Positions 8,963-17,937 are shown, counted from the stretch's first letter. The stretch: DNA of 64,000 nucleotides from JANNPJ01 sp965200525 (GCA_965200525.1 OZ241368.1:3410001-3474000), one strand, 5' to 3'. Made by a program: numbers and translations. The notes: generated by a model not told the origin, from the sequence alone.

Positions 8963-9423
8963 TGCCGGAACCGGTCGAGATTGCTTCTCGGGCCCATGAC
9001 CCGGCTCGCGATGATGCGCTCCTGGCGGTCCTCGGCCGGCTGCTCCTCGTGGCCGCGGGCGCGGGCGCACTCGTCGGGGGCGTGGTCGCCGCACTGCCGT
9101 CCGGGTGGAGTGCCCCGAATGCCGGGTTCTTCTTCGTGGGTGCCTCGGTCGGCCTGGTCTGTGGGCCGGTGGTCCAGACCGTCAACATCTTCGTCGTCCA
9201 TCGGGTGTTTCGCATCGGCCCGGCGATGCCGCCGGTCGCCGTGCGCCTCGCTCTCGTGCCGATCCCGGCCCTCGGCGCCGGCGGGGTGGTGCTCGCCTTG
9301 TTCGGCACGACCTTCCCGGTGGCCCTCATGGTCGCCGTTCTCTTGAGTGTCTCCTTGGCCTGGGTTCTGGCCCCGTGGTGTCTCCTTCCGGGATCTACCA
9401 TCGGGGCGTGGCAGAAACAGTGA
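8962..9423 (+). CDS. Membrane protein of unknown function
   Basis: A 153-residue protein with about four hydrophobic segments (LLLVAAGAGALVGGVVAAL; GFFFVGASVGLVCGPVV; AVRLALVPIPALGAGGVVLAL; VALMVAVLLSVSLAWVLA). No enzymatic motif is visible. GTG at 8962 was chosen because a -10 box ends 6 nt upstream, giving a leaderless start. The 3' end overlaps the following dehydrogenase gene by 16 bp in another frame. Confidence 0.7.
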   Translation: MPEPVEIASRAHDPARDDALLAVLGRLLLVAAGAGALVGGVVAALPSGWSAPNAGFFFVGASVGLVCGPVVQTVNIFVVHRVFRIGPAMPPVAVRLALVPIPALGAGGVVLALFGTTFPVALMVAVLLSVSLAWVLAPWCLLPGSTIGAWQKQ

Positions 9424-10457
9424 AGATCGGTCTGGTCGGGTACGGCTTCGGCGGCAAGTACTTCCATGCTCCGCTGATCGCGTCGGCTCCGGACGTCGAG
9501 TTCGCCGGCGTCGTCACTCGATCGGCCCAGCGGCAGGCCGAGGTGGCGGCCGACCATCCCGGCACGCCGACCTACGACAGCCTGGCCGAACTGGCCGCCT
9601 CCGGCGTGCAGGCGGTGGCGATCTCGACCCCGGCCGACACCCACCTGCAGCTGGTTCACGAAGCCCTCGGGCTCGGACTGGCCGTGGTCTGCGACAAGCC
9701 GTTCGCGCTCGATGCCGGGGATGCCCGGGCCGCCGTACTGGCCGCCGAGGCCGCCGGGGTGCTGCTCACCGTCTACCAGAACCGCCGCTGGGACGCCGAC
9801 CTGCTCACTGTCCGCCGGCTGCTGGCCAGTGACGAGCTGGGCCGGGTGGTCCGGTTCGAGTCGAGGTTCGAGCGGTTCCAGCCCGAGAGCGGCCCGCCCG
9901 CGGCCGGTGGCGGGTTGCTGCGTGACTTCGGGGCCCACCTGTTCGACCAGGCCCTGTACCTGTTCGGCCCGGTGAGCTCGGTGTACGCCGAGCTCGAGGT
10001 CACCGACCGGGCCACCGAGGACCAGTTCTTCGCCGCCCTCACCCACGAGAACGGCGTGATCTCGCACCTCGGAGGCAACTGGGTCGAGGGCGCACCCGGC
10101 CCGCGGTTCCGGGTCACCGGTTCCGAGGGATCGTTCGTGCTCGACAAGCCGATGGAGGTCCAGGAGTACCTGCTGATCGACGGTCGCTCGCCGGCCACCG
10201 ACGGGGACGGCTGGGGGGTCGAGGCGGCCGAGGACTGGGGGCGGATCCAGCGCGGTGGGGTCAGCATCCCGGTGCCGACCGAGCGCGGCCGGTGGGACAC
10301 GTTCTACCCGGCGTTCGCCGCGGCCGTCCGGGGCGAAGGGCCGGTACCGGTCGACCCGTGGGACGCCGTCCAGGCCCTCGAAGTGATCGCCGCCGCCCGG
10401 GCCAGCGCCGAGACTCAGCGCGTCGTCCCGCTGGCCCCGTTTTCCAGAAAGAGCTGA
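9408..10457 (+). CDS. Gfo/Idh/MocA-family oxidoreductase
   Basis: A 349-residue NAD(P)-dependent dehydrogenase of sugars, inositols or related polyols. An N-terminal Rossmann motif (IGLVGYGFGGKYFHAPLI) is followed by the catalytic EKP-equivalent CDKPFAL and the C-terminal alpha/beta domain (GGGLLRDFGAHLFDQALYLFG). GTG at 9408 has TACCAT at 9396-9401 as -10, again leaderless, although it lies inside the preceding gene. The TGA stop abuts the stop of the opposing gene in the palindrome TGATCA (10455-10460). Substrate unknown. Confidence 0.9.
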   Translation: MAETVKIGLVGYGFGGKYFHAPLIASAPDVEFAGVVTRSAQRQAEVAADHPGTPTYDSLAELAASGVQAVAISTPADTHLQLVHEALGLGLAVVCDKPFALDAGDARAAVLAAEAAGVLLTVYQNRRWDADLLTVRRLLASDELGRVVRFESRFERFQPESGPPAAGGGLLRDFGAHLFDQALYLFGPVSSVYAELEVTDRATEDQFFAALTHENGVISHLGGNWVEGAPGPRFRVTGSEGSFVLDKPMEVQEYLLIDGRSPATDGDGWGVEAAEDWGRIQRGGVSIPVPTERGRWDTFYPAFAAAVRGEGPVPVDPWDAVQALEVIAAARASAETQRVVPLAPFSRKS

Positions 10458-11078
10458 TCAAGACCCGAAGAGCCGCCCGCGGGAGCGGCTTCGTCGGCTG
10501 GCGAGGACGGCGGCCAGCGGCCAGAGGGCCTGGGCGCCGGCGGCCACCCGCTCGCTGAGGCCGACCCGGTCGGTGTCGCTGGTCAGCTCAACGAAGAACC
10601 AGCTCAGCCCGGCGACCAGGACGGCAGCCACCGGCAGCGCCACCTCCGGCCGGAAGACCGCCGGAACCTCGGCTCCAGCACTTCGGCGTTTGTGCCAGCT
10701 GAGGGCCGGCCAGACCCCGAGACTCACGAACGCCACCCCGGCGGCGGCGAAGTGCCGGGGCGAGCTCGCCCCCTCGGCGGGCAGCGGATTGGCGGCGACC
10801 AGGGCCGTGCCGATCCCTCCGGCGGCGATCAGCCAGCGGCCGGCCGGCGCGCTCGGGCGCAGCGCCAGCGCGGTCGTGACGTGGGCGGCCCCCACGCCGG
10901 CCAGGGCCGCCGTCATCACCCAGCGGTGCTGGGCGTCGTCCGCGGCCAGGGCACTGATCGTGCCGCTGACCGAGTCGAAATGCCCGGGTTGCAGCCGGGC
11001 CGCCACGGTCCAGCCACCGATCAGCAGAGCCGGCGCCGCGGCCGACGAGAGCACGCCCCACCAGGGCACGGATCGCAT
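10458..11078 (-). CDS. DUF998-family membrane protein
   Basis: A 206-residue protein with about six transmembrane helices. The start (WWGVLSSAAAPALLIGGWTVAARLQPGHFDSVSGTISALA) matches the DUF998 pattern of an N-terminal helix followed by an FDSVSGTISAL-like segment. Function unknown. ATG at 11078 is preferred because TAGAGT at 11091-11086 (minus strand) is a -10 box 7 nt upstream, giving a leaderless mRNA. Confidence 0.8.
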   Translation of the reverse strand: MRSVPWWGVLSSAAAPALLIGGWTVAARLQPGHFDSVSGTISALAADDAQHRWVMTAALAGVGAAHVTTALALRPSAPAGRWLIAAGGIGTALVAANPLPAEGASSPRHFAAAGVAFVSLGVWPALSWHKRRSAGAEVPAVFRPEVALPVAAVLVAGLSWFFVELTSDTDRVGLSERVAAGAQALWPLAAVLASRRSRSRGRLFGS

Positions 11079-11164
11079 GGTCCGGACTCTATGCGCCTGG
11101 GTGGGCGCAGGTGCGGGACGGCGCGGGGCGACCGGCATCTGACCGCGAGCCCACCGGGGCGATT

Positions 11165-11327
11165 CCGTGCGCTCAGGGCGCACCGGGCTGACCCGCTGAT
11201 CGGGACGGGCCTTCCGGGACCGGACTGGGGTGAGGTCGTGAGCTCAGGGCGCACCGGATCGACCCACTGTCCGAAAGCGTCCACCTCTGGCCCGGACCAG
11301 TGTGAAGTGGTGCGTCTGAAGCGGACC
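11165..11327. repeat. Degenerate ~69-bp direct repeats downstream of hutI
   Basis: A block GCTCAGGGCGCACCGG followed by a GACCC.CTG segment occurs at 11171 and again at 11240, 69 bp apart. A third, weaker copy of the same module (GGACCAGTG...GTGCGTCTGAAGCGGACC) runs up to the hutI stop. The 249-bp gap between hutI and the DUF998 gene holds nothing else that I can identify. Confidence 0.55.
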
Positions 11328-12536
11328 TCAGAGGTCGAGGGCGTAGGCCAGCGGGACGCCGGGCCGGTAGACCAGGTGCAGGTAGCTGGGGGCGTCGATC
11401 ACGGTCAGGTCGGCCCGGGCGCCGACGGAGAGCCGGCCGATGTCGGTGCGGCGCAGGGCCAGCGCCCCGCCGGCAGTCGCGGCCCAGAGCGCCTCGGCCG
11501 GTGTCATCCGCATCTCCCGCACGGCCAGGGCCATCATCAGCGGCATCGACGAGGTGAAGCAGCTGCCCGGGTTGCAGTCCGTGGCCAGGGCCAGCACCGC
11601 CCCGGCGGCCAGCAGCCGGCGGGCGTCCGGGTAGGGCGAGCGGGTGGAGAACTCGACCCCGGGCAGCAGGGTGGCCACCGTGCCCGGGCCGGCGGCCTGG
11701 CCCGCGCCGTCCAGGGACAGGCCCTTGCCCCCGGCGGCCAGGGCGTCGACGTCGGCCTCGGTCAGGTAGGTGCAGTGGTCGACCGAGGCCGCGCCGAGCT
11801 CGACCGCGAGCTGGACGCCGGGGCCGGCCGAGAGCTGGTTGCCGTGTACCCGCAGGCCCAGCCCGGCCGCGGCCGCCGCGGTCAGCACCGTGCGGGCCTC
11901 GTCGCCGTCGAAGGCGTACCGGCTGGCCGGTTCGCAGAACACGTCGGCCCACGTGGCGTAGGGCCGGCAGGCCTCCAGCATCGGGCCGGCCACCAGCCGC
12001 ACGTAGTCGTCCCGTCGTCCGCTGTACTCCATCGGGACGACGTGCGCGCCGAGGAAGGTGACCTCGTCGGTCACCTGGGCGGCGATCCGCAGGCTGCGGG
12101 CCTCGTGCTCGACGTCCAGGCCGTACCCGCTCTTGACCTCGACCGTGGTGGTGCCCTGAGCCCGCATCTCGCCGATCAGGGCCCGCAGGTGCTCCAGCAG
12201 GTCCTGGTCCGAGGCGGCCCGGGTGGCGCTGACCGAGGTGGCGATCCCGCCTCCGGTGTAGGGCTTTCCGGACATCCGGGCGGCGAACTCGGCCGACCGG
12301 TCGCCGGCGAACACCAGGTGCGAGTGCGAGTCGACGAACCCGGGCACGACGGACAGGCCGCCGAGCTCGACCCGGCGATCGGCCGCCGGGGCGTCGACCT
12401 CGGCCCCGACCCAGGCGATCCGGTCGCCGTCCACCACCACCGCGGCGTCGGTGATCAGGCCCAGCGGGGAGCCGTCGCCGACCGTCGGGTCGTTGGTCAC
12501 CAGTTCGCCGATGCCGGTGATGATGACCGTGCTCAT
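11328..12536 (-). CDS. hutI: Imidazolonepropionase
   Basis: A 402-residue amidohydrolase-superfamily enzyme that hydrolyses 4-imidazolone-5-propionate to N-formimino-L-glutamate, the third step of histidine degradation. Visible features are the metal-site HSHLVFAGDRSAEFAARMSG, TVEVKSGYGLD, HVVPMEY, GNQLSAGPGVQLAVELGAASVDHCTYL and LATDCNPGSCFTSSMP. ATG at 12536 is preferred (AGGAG about 11 nt upstream, homology begins here). An in-frame ATG at 12605 overlaps the hutF stop as ATGA and would add 23 residues. Last gene of the hut operon. Confidence 0.95.
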   Translation of the reverse strand: MSTVIITGIGELVTNDPTVGDGSPLGLITDAAVVVDGDRIAWVGAEVDAPAADRRVELGGLSVVPGFVDSHSHLVFAGDRSAEFAARMSGKPYTGGGIATSVSATRAASDQDLLEHLRALIGEMRAQGTTTVEVKSGYGLDVEHEARSLRIAAQVTDEVTFLGAHVVPMEYSGRRDDYVRLVAGPMLEACRPYATWADVFCEPASRYAFDGDEARTVLTAAAAAGLGLRVHGNQLSAGPGVQLAVELGAASVDHCTYLTEADVDALAAGGKGLSLDGAGQAAGPGTVATLLPGVEFSTRSPYPDARRLLAAGAVLALATDCNPGSCFTSSMPLMMALAVREMRMTPAEALWAATAGGALALRRTDIGRLSVGARADLTVIDAPSYLHLVYRPGVPLAYALDL

Positions 12537-12601
12537 GCTGTCGTCCGCTCCTGTGGTCGTTCCGGTGCCGGTCGGGCTGTGGCGGCCGCGCGGGCGGCGG
12601 T

Positions 12602-13942
12602 TCATCCGGTGCTCAACGCGCTGATTGCAGCGGACAGTAACGCGCCCACGTCGCCGAGCGCATGTACTCCGCCGCTAACGATTTCGCGTCCATTCACCAG
12701 GACGGTGTCGACGTCGGCCGCGGTGGCCGACATCACCACCTGATCCGGGCGGGTACCGGCGGTCCGGACCGAGTCCAGCCGGACGGCGACCAGGTCGGCG
12801 GGCCGGCCGGGGGCGATCAGGCCGAGCTCGGGCCAGCCCAGGGCGGTGTGCCCGCGCCAGGTCAGGGCCTCGACCAGCTCGGCCGGGGCGAACCGGCCCC
12901 GGTGGCGGGAGTCGAGCCGTTCGTGCAGTTCCACCGCCCGGGCCTCCTCCAGCAGGTCGATCACGGCGTGCTGGTCGCTGCCCAGGGCCAGCGGGGCGCC
13001 GGCGGAGCGCAAGGCCCGGGCCGGGCCGATGCCGTCGGCCAGATCGCGTTCCGTGGTCGGGCAGAAGCAGGCCGTGGTTGCGGCCGAGCCCAGCAGCCGG
13101 ACGTCGTTCGGGCTCAGGTGGGTGGCGTGGATGGCGGTGGTGTGCTCGGTCAGCAGCCCCTCGGCGGCCAGCAGAGCGGTCGGGCTGCAGCGGTGGAACG
13201 CCTGGCAGGCCTCGTTCTCGGCGGGCTGCTCGGACAGGTGCACGTGCAGCGGCGTGCCGTGGCTGAACGCGGCCACGGTGGCCAACTGCTCGCGGGGGAC
13301 GGCCCGCACCGAGTGCACGGCCGAGCCGACCCGCATCATCGGCGTCTCCGTCAGCCGGCCCACCCGGGCGGCCCAGCCGTCGGCGTCGCCGTCCCCGAAC
13401 CGGCGCTGCACCCCGGCGAGCTCGGTGTACCCGTCGGCGCTGAGACCGCCACGCAGGTAACAGGTGTCGAGCAGGGTCAGCCGGATGCCGGCCTCGCTCG
13501 CGGCCTGCCGCAGCGCGGTGGCCATCGCGTTCGCATCCGCGTAGGGCCCGCCGTCCGGGCCGTGGTGCAGGTAATGGAACTCCCCGACCGTGGTGACGCC
13601 GGCCAGGGCCATCTCGGCGTACGTGGCCCGGGCCAGGGCGAGGTAGGAGTCCGGGTCGAGCCGGGCCGCGACGTCGTACATCTGGTCCCGCCAGGTCCAG
13701 AACGAGCCGCCGCCGGCGTGGGTCCGGCCGCGCAGCGCCCGGTGGAAGGCGTGCGAGTGGGTGTTGGCGAAGCCGGGCAGCACGACTCCGGGCAGCCGGC
13801 GATCGCCGGCCCGGGCCGGCACCCCGGTGCTGACCGTGCTGATCAGGCCGTCCTCGATCTCGATCCGGACGCCCGCGACGACGCCGCCGGGCAGCCAGGC
13901 CTGCTCGGCGAAGTAGCTGTTCACCACGTGGAGGCCGGTCAC
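12602..13942 (-). CDS. hutF: Formimidoylglutamate deiminase
   Basis: A 446-residue amidohydrolase that converts N-formimino-L-glutamate to N-formyl-L-glutamate and ammonia. The metal site is seen as GFANTHSHAFHRALRGRTH, then TTVGEFHYLHH, HLSEQPAENEAC, IHATHL and LGSDQHAVIDLLEEARAVELHERL. Its presence sets the five-step (HutF) route rather than direct HutG hydrolysis. The start ATG overlaps the stop of the upstream M20 gene by 4 bp (ATGA at 13942-13939). Confidence 0.94.
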   Translation of the reverse strand: MTGLHVVNSYFAEQAWLPGGVVAGVRIEIEDGLISTVSTGVPARAGDRRLPGVVLPGFANTHSHAFHRALRGRTHAGGGSFWTWRDQMYDVAARLDPDSYLALARATYAEMALAGVTTVGEFHYLHHGPDGGPYADANAMATALRQAASEAGIRLTLLDTCYLRGGLSADGYTELAGVQRRFGDGDADGWAARVGRLTETPMMRVGSAVHSVRAVPREQLATVAAFSHGTPLHVHLSEQPAENEACQAFHRCSPTALLAAEGLLTEHTTAIHATHLSPNDVRLLGSAATTACFCPTTERDLADGIGPARALRSAGAPLALGSDQHAVIDLLEEARAVELHERLDSRHRGRFAPAELVEALTWRGHTALGWPELGLIAPGRPADLVAVRLDSVRTAGTRPDQVVMSATAADVDTVLVNGREIVSGGVHALGDVGALLSAAISALSTG

Positions 13943-15171
13943 GAGGCGAGGTCGCGCAGCACGGCCGTCAGGGCCTGGACGCCGGCTCGGCAGTCGTCGA
14001 GGTCGGCGTGCTCGGCCGGCGAGTGCGAGACGCCGGTCGGATTGCGGACGAACAGCATGCCGGTGCTGATCCCGGCCGAGGCCAGGATGCCGGCGTCGTG
14101 CCCGGCGCCGGTTCCGAGCACCGGGGCCGGCCGGCCGTCGGCGCCGGCGAGCAGGCCGGCCATCCGGTCGCGCAGCTCGGGGCCGAAGCTGGTGGTCGCC
14201 GTCCAGGACTCCTCGGCCACCCGGGCGCCGGCCGACTCGGCGTGGCGGGTCAGCTGGGCGACGACCTCCCGGACGGCCCTCTCCTGCGGCGCCCGCGCGT
14301 CCAGCCAGGCCGTGACCAGGGAGGGGATCGCGTTGACCCCGTTCGGCTCGACCGCCACCTTGCCGAAGGTGGCCACCGCCCGGTGCTGCTGGGCCGCCCC
14401 GCGAGCGACCAGCACGGCTCGGGCGTAGTCGAGCATCGGGTCGTGCCGGTCGGCCAGCCGGGTGGTGCCGGCATGGTTGGCCTCACCGGGAAAGTCGAAC
14501 CGCCAGCGGCCGTGCGGCCAGATCGCCTCGCCCACCCCGACCGGGCCGGCCCGCCCGGAGCCGGCGTCGGTGTCGGCCAGGGCGAACCCCTGCTCGACGT
14601 GCAGCTCGACGAAAACGCCGATCCGGCGCAGGGTCTCGTCGTCCCGGCCGAGCTGGTCGGGGTTCTGGCCGGCGGCCAGCAGGGCCTCGGCCATCGGCAC
14701 GCCGTCGCCGTCGCGCAGGCCCCGGGCCCGGTCCGGAGCCAGGGCCCCGGTGATGATCCGCGAGCCGGCGCAGGCCACGCCGAACCGGGCCCCCTCCTCG
14801 TCGACGAAATTGACCACACCGATCGGCCGGGCCGGCCGAAAGCCCTCGGCCTGCAGGGTCTCGACCGCGGCCAGAGCACTGACGACGCCGAGCGGCCCGT
14901 CGAAGGCCCCGCCGTCCGGCACCGAGTCCAGATGGCTGCCGGTCACGACGCCCTGACGTCCGGCGGCGACCGCGGAATCGATGTCGCCCCACCAGGCCCA
15001 CTGGTTGCCGGCCCGGTCCACGGTCAGGTCCAGCCCCAGCGCGGACGCCTGGCCGGTGAACCACTCCCGCAGGACGGCGTCCTCGCGGGTCCAGGCGAAC
15101 CGCCGGTAGCCGCCGGTGGCGGCGTGCCGCCCGATCGGCTCCAGCTCGGCCCAGCGGGACTCGAAGGTCAC
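13939..15171 (-). CDS. M20-family amidase (allantoate amidohydrolase / N-carbamoylase type) in the hut operon
   Basis: A 410-residue Zn-dependent hydrolase of the hydantoinase/carbamoylase family. Metal-binding segments are GSHLDSVPDGGAFDGPLGV and NFVDEEGARFG; VELHVEQGFAL and GAGHDAGILASAGISTGMLFVRNPTGVSHSPAEHAD follow. The HutF route needs an N-formylglutamate deformylase (HutG), and no hutG is present; this enzyme sits where hutG would be expected and is coupled on both sides by ATGA overlaps. It could act on N-formyl-L-glutamate or on an N-carbamoyl product. Family assignment is firm, substrate is inference. Confidence 0.85.
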   Translation of the reverse strand: MTFESRWAELEPIGRHAATGGYRRFAWTREDAVLREWFTGQASALGLDLTVDRAGNQWAWWGDIDSAVAAGRQGVVTGSHLDSVPDGGAFDGPLGVVSALAAVETLQAEGFRPARPIGVVNFVDEEGARFGVACAGSRIITGALAPDRARGLRDGDGVPMAEALLAAGQNPDQLGRDDETLRRIGVFVELHVEQGFALADTDAGSGRAGPVGVGEAIWPHGRWRFDFPGEANHAGTTRLADRHDPMLDYARAVLVARGAAQQHRAVATFGKVAVEPNGVNAIPSLVTAWLDARAPQERAVREVVAQLTRHAESAGARVAEESWTATTSFGPELRDRMAGLLAGADGRPAPVLGTGAGHDAGILASAGISTGMLFVRNPTGVSHSPAEHADLDDCRAGVQALTAVLRDLAS

Positions 15172-16853
15172 GGCTGCTCGCGCATCGGGATCCGGACGCC
15201 GCGCTCGGCCGCCACCGTCTCGGCGATCTCGTAACCGGCGTCCACGTGCCGGATCACGCCCATCCCGGGATCGTTGGTCAGCACCCGCTCGAGCTTGGCC
15301 GCGGCCAGCTCGGTGCCGTCGGCCACGGTGACCTGACCGGCGTGCAGCGACCGGCCGATGCCGACCCCGCCGCCGTGGTGAATCGACACCCAGGTCGCCC
15401 CGGAGGCGGTGTTGACCAGGGCGTTCAGCAGCGGCCAGTCGGCGATCGCGTCGGAGCCGTCGAGCATCGACTCGGTCTCGCGGTAGGGCGAGGCGACCGA
15501 TCCGGAGTCGAGGTGGTCGCGGCCGATCACGATCGGCGCACTCACCTCGCCCGAGGCCACCAGTTCGTTGAACCGCAGCCCGGCCTTGTCCCGTTCGCCG
15601 TAGCCGAGCCAGCAGATCCGGGCGGGCAGGCCCTGGAACTCGACCTTGTCCTGGGCCTTGGTGATCCAGCGACGCAGGTGCTCGTTCTCCGGGAACAGCT
15701 CCAGCACGGCCTTGTCGGTGGCGGCGATGTCCTTCGGGTCACCGGAGAGCGCGGCCCACCGGAACGGGCCCTTGCCCTCGCTGAACAGCGGCCGGATGTA
15801 GGCCGGCACGAAGCCGGGAAAGGCGAAGGCCCGGTCGTAGCCGCCCTGGCGGGCCTCGTCGCGGATCGAGTTGCCGTAGTCGAACACCTCGGCCCCGGCG
15901 TCCAGGAAGCCGACCATCGCCTCGACGTGCTTGGCCATCGAGACCCGGGCCCGGTCGGTGAACTCCTCGGGCTTGGCCGCCGCGTAGTCCGGCCAGTCGG
16001 CAAGGTCGACGCCTTCGGGCAGGTACGAGAGCGGGTCGTGGGCCGAGGTCTGGTCGGTCACGATGTCGATCTCGACGCCCCGGCGGAGCAGTTCGGGGAA
16101 CACCGTGGCCGCGTTGCCGACCACCCCCACCGACAGTGGACGGCGGGCCGCCTTGGCCGCCAGCACCCGGGCGATCGCGTCGTCCAGGCTGCTCGCCACC
16201 TCGTCCAGGTAGCGGTGCTCGACCCGGCGGTGCAGCCGGGCCGGGTCGACGTCGACCAGCAGGCAGACCCCCTCGTTCATGGTGACGGCGAGCGGCTGGG
16301 CCCCGCCCATGCCGCCGGCCCCGCCGGTCAGGGTGAGCGTGCCGGCCAGGGTGCCGCCGAACTTCTTGGCCGCGACCGCGGCGAACGTCTCGTAGGTGCC
16401 CTGCAGGATGCCCTGGGTGCCGATGTAGATCCACGATCCGGCGGTCATCTGGCCGTACATGGTCAGGCCGAGCTTCTCCAGCCGCCGGAACTCGGGCCAG
16501 GTGGCCCAATCGCCGACCAGGTTCGAGTTGGCGATCAGGACGCGCGGAGCCCACTCGTGGGTGCGCATCACGCCGACCGGCCGGCCCGACTGGACCAGCA
16601 TGGTCTCGTCCTCGCGCAGCGTGGTCAGGGTGCGGACCATCGCGTCGAAGCTGGCCCAGTCGCGGGCCGCCTTGCCGGTGCCGCCGTAGACGACCAGGTC
16701 GTCCGGGCGCTCGGCGACCTCGGGGTCGAGGTTGTTCTGCAGCATCCGCAGCGGAGCCTCGGTCTGCCAGCTGCGGGCGGTCAGCGCGGTGCCGCGGGCG
16801 GCCCGGACCGGGCGCGGGCCGGAGGCGGGTGGGGTCGAGGTAGCAGAGCTCAT
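15168..16853 (-). CDS. hutU: Urocanate hydratase
   Basis: A 561-residue NAD+-dependent enzyme that hydrates urocanate to 4-imidazolone-5-propionate. The NAD-binding GGAGGMGGAQPLAVTMNEG, the N-terminal LDPEVAERPDDLVVYGGTGKAARDW, and the C-terminal WVSIHHGGGVGIGRSLHAGQ are all intact. ATG at 16853 is preceded by GGAGG only 1 nt away; an in-frame start at 16925 would overlap the divergent regulator's promoter. First gene of the hutU-M20-hutF-hutI operon. No canonical hutH is in the window, so its urocanate must come from a lyase encoded elsewhere or from the unusual homologue at 32.9 kb. Confidence 0.95.
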   Translation of the reverse strand: MSSATSTPPASGPRPVRAARGTALTARSWQTEAPLRMLQNNLDPEVAERPDDLVVYGGTGKAARDWASFDAMVRTLTTLREDETMLVQSGRPVGVMRTHEWAPRVLIANSNLVGDWATWPEFRRLEKLGLTMYGQMTAGSWIYIGTQGILQGTYETFAAVAAKKFGGTLAGTLTLTGGAGGMGGAQPLAVTMNEGVCLLVDVDPARLHRRVEHRYLDEVASSLDDAIARVLAAKAARRPLSVGVVGNAATVFPELLRRGVEIDIVTDQTSAHDPLSYLPEGVDLADWPDYAAAKPEEFTDRARVSMAKHVEAMVGFLDAGAEVFDYGNSIRDEARQGGYDRAFAFPGFVPAYIRPLFSEGKGPFRWAALSGDPKDIAATDKAVLELFPENEHLRRWITKAQDKVEFQGLPARICWLGYGERDKAGLRFNELVASGEVSAPIVIGRDHLDSGSVASPYRETESMLDGSDAIADWPLLNALVNTASGATWVSIHHGGGVGIGRSLHAGQVTVADGTELAAAKLERVLTNDPGMGVIRHVDAGYEIAETVAAERGVRIPMREQP

Positions 16854-16932
16854 GCCTCCATTGGACCGGCTGCGGCGACCGCACGGGTGGTCCGCCACTC
16901 GAGTTCTGTCTGTCATCCGAGACACTGGACGG

Positions 16933-17706
16933 GTGTCGAAACCTCAGGTGCCCGCCGCGACCCGGGCGCTGACCGTGCTCCGGCTGCTGGCCCAGGCGCC
17001 CGGTCCGGTGCCGGCCGCCGTCCTGGTGCGCTCGCTCGGGCTGCCCCGGAGCACCGTCTACCACCTGCTGACGGCGATGGTGGCCGAGGGTTTCGTCACC
17101 CACCTGCCCGAGGAGCGGCGGTACGGGCTGGGCGTGGCCGCCTTCGAGATCGGCTCGGCCTACTCCCGGCAGGAGCCGCTGCAACGGCTGGCCCGGCCGG
17201 TGCTGTCGCTGCTGGTGGACACGGTCGAGCAGACCGCCCACCTGGCCGTGCTGCGCGGCCGGGAGGTGCTGTACCTGGTCGAGGAGCGGGCCCCGGGCCG
17301 GCCGCCGCTGGTCACCGACGTCGGCGTCCGGCTGCCGGCCCAGCTCGCGGCCAGCGGCCGGGCCCTGCTGGCGGCGCTGCCAGCCAGCCAGGTGCGGGCC
17401 CTCTTCCCCGACCGGGCCGCCTTCGTGGAACGGCACGGCAGCGGGCCGGCCTCGTTGTCGCAGCTGCGCCGGGTGCTGGCCCAGGCCCGTCGGCAGGGGT
17501 TCGCCGAGGAGAACGACGAGATCACGCCCGGGTTCTGCTCGGTCGCGGCGGTGGTGCGCGACCACACCGGCTACCCGGCGGCGGCGATCGCGGTCACCTT
17601 CGAGCCGGACCGGGTCCGGGACGACGCCCGGGCCCGCCTGGTCAGCTCGGTCCAGCGGGCCGCGGCGGCCCTGGAACGACGGGTCAGCGGCCGGACCGCT
17701 CTGTGA
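16933..17706 (+). CDS. IclR-family regulator, probable hut repressor/activator
   Basis: A 257-residue IclR protein: winged HTH at about residues 6-65 (RALTVLRLLAQ, LPRSTVYHLLTAMVAEGFVTHL) and effector domain beyond (VEQTAHLAVLRGREVLYLVEE, VRLPAQLAASGRALLAALPASQV). It is divergent from hutU across 79 bp. GTG at 16933 fits a weak -10 (GACACT at 16921-16926) with 6-nt spacing, a leaderless arrangement. Longer in-frame starts would run into hutU and are unlikely. Control of the hut operon is inferred from position. Confidence 0.9.
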   Translation: MSKPQVPAATRALTVLRLLAQAPGPVPAAVLVRSLGLPRSTVYHLLTAMVAEGFVTHLPEERRYGLGVAAFEIGSAYSRQEPLQRLARPVLSLLVDTVEQTAHLAVLRGREVLYLVEERAPGRPPLVTDVGVRLPAQLAASGRALLAALPASQVRALFPDRAAFVERHGSGPASLSQLRRVLAQARRQGFAEENDEITPGFCSVAAVVRDHTGYPAAAIAVTFEPDRVRDDARARLVSSVQRAAAALERRVSGRTAL

Positions 17707-17751
17707 TCTGCGGCGAAGGGCTGATCTGCGGCGAAAGGGCCGGGGGACGGG

Positions 17752-17928
17752 TCAGCGGGCGCGGGCGGCGGCCAGCACCGCCTTCGGCGGCTTGCTCACC
17801 TTCTCGTACTTGCGCAGGTCGAGGCGCACCAGGTGGCCGGCGTCGGCGAGGCGCTTGAGGACCACCGGGCAGCTCTTGCAGCGCGGTTTGTCCTTGCAGC
17901 ACTTCTTCTTCGCGGTCAGCTTGGCCAT
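17752..17928 (-). CDS. 58-aa basic cysteine-rich protein under an iron box
   Basis: A small protein rich in Lys and Cys: residues 7-20 read KKKCCKDKPRCKSC, giving C10, C11, C17 and C20 (CC-x5-C-x2-C). The remainder is a basic helical segment (VVLKRLADAGHLVRLDLRKYEKVSK). Short proteins of this form are conserved but uncharacterised in actinobacteria. The ATG at 17928 has TAAAGT at 17940-17935 (minus strand) 6 nt upstream, so the mRNA should be leaderless. An IdeR/DtxR-type box overlaps that -10. Metal or Fe-S binding is an inference from the cysteines and the regulation. Confidence 0.8.
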   Translation of the reverse strand: MAKLTAKKKCCKDKPRCKSCPVVLKRLADAGHLVRLDLRKYEKVSKPPKAVLAAARAR

Positions 17929-17937
17929 GCCGGTACT

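Noticed and set aside
10692..12743. A 683-codon plus-strand frame across the DUF998, intergenic and hutI region
   Set aside because: It is a shadow of opposite-strand genes in high-GC DNA: low-complexity Gly/Arg/Gln-rich translation, no family motif, and hutI on the other strand is certain.
15246..17858. An 870-codon plus-strand frame
   Set aside because: Mirror of hutU and another frame of the IclR gene; no ribosome binding site or motif.
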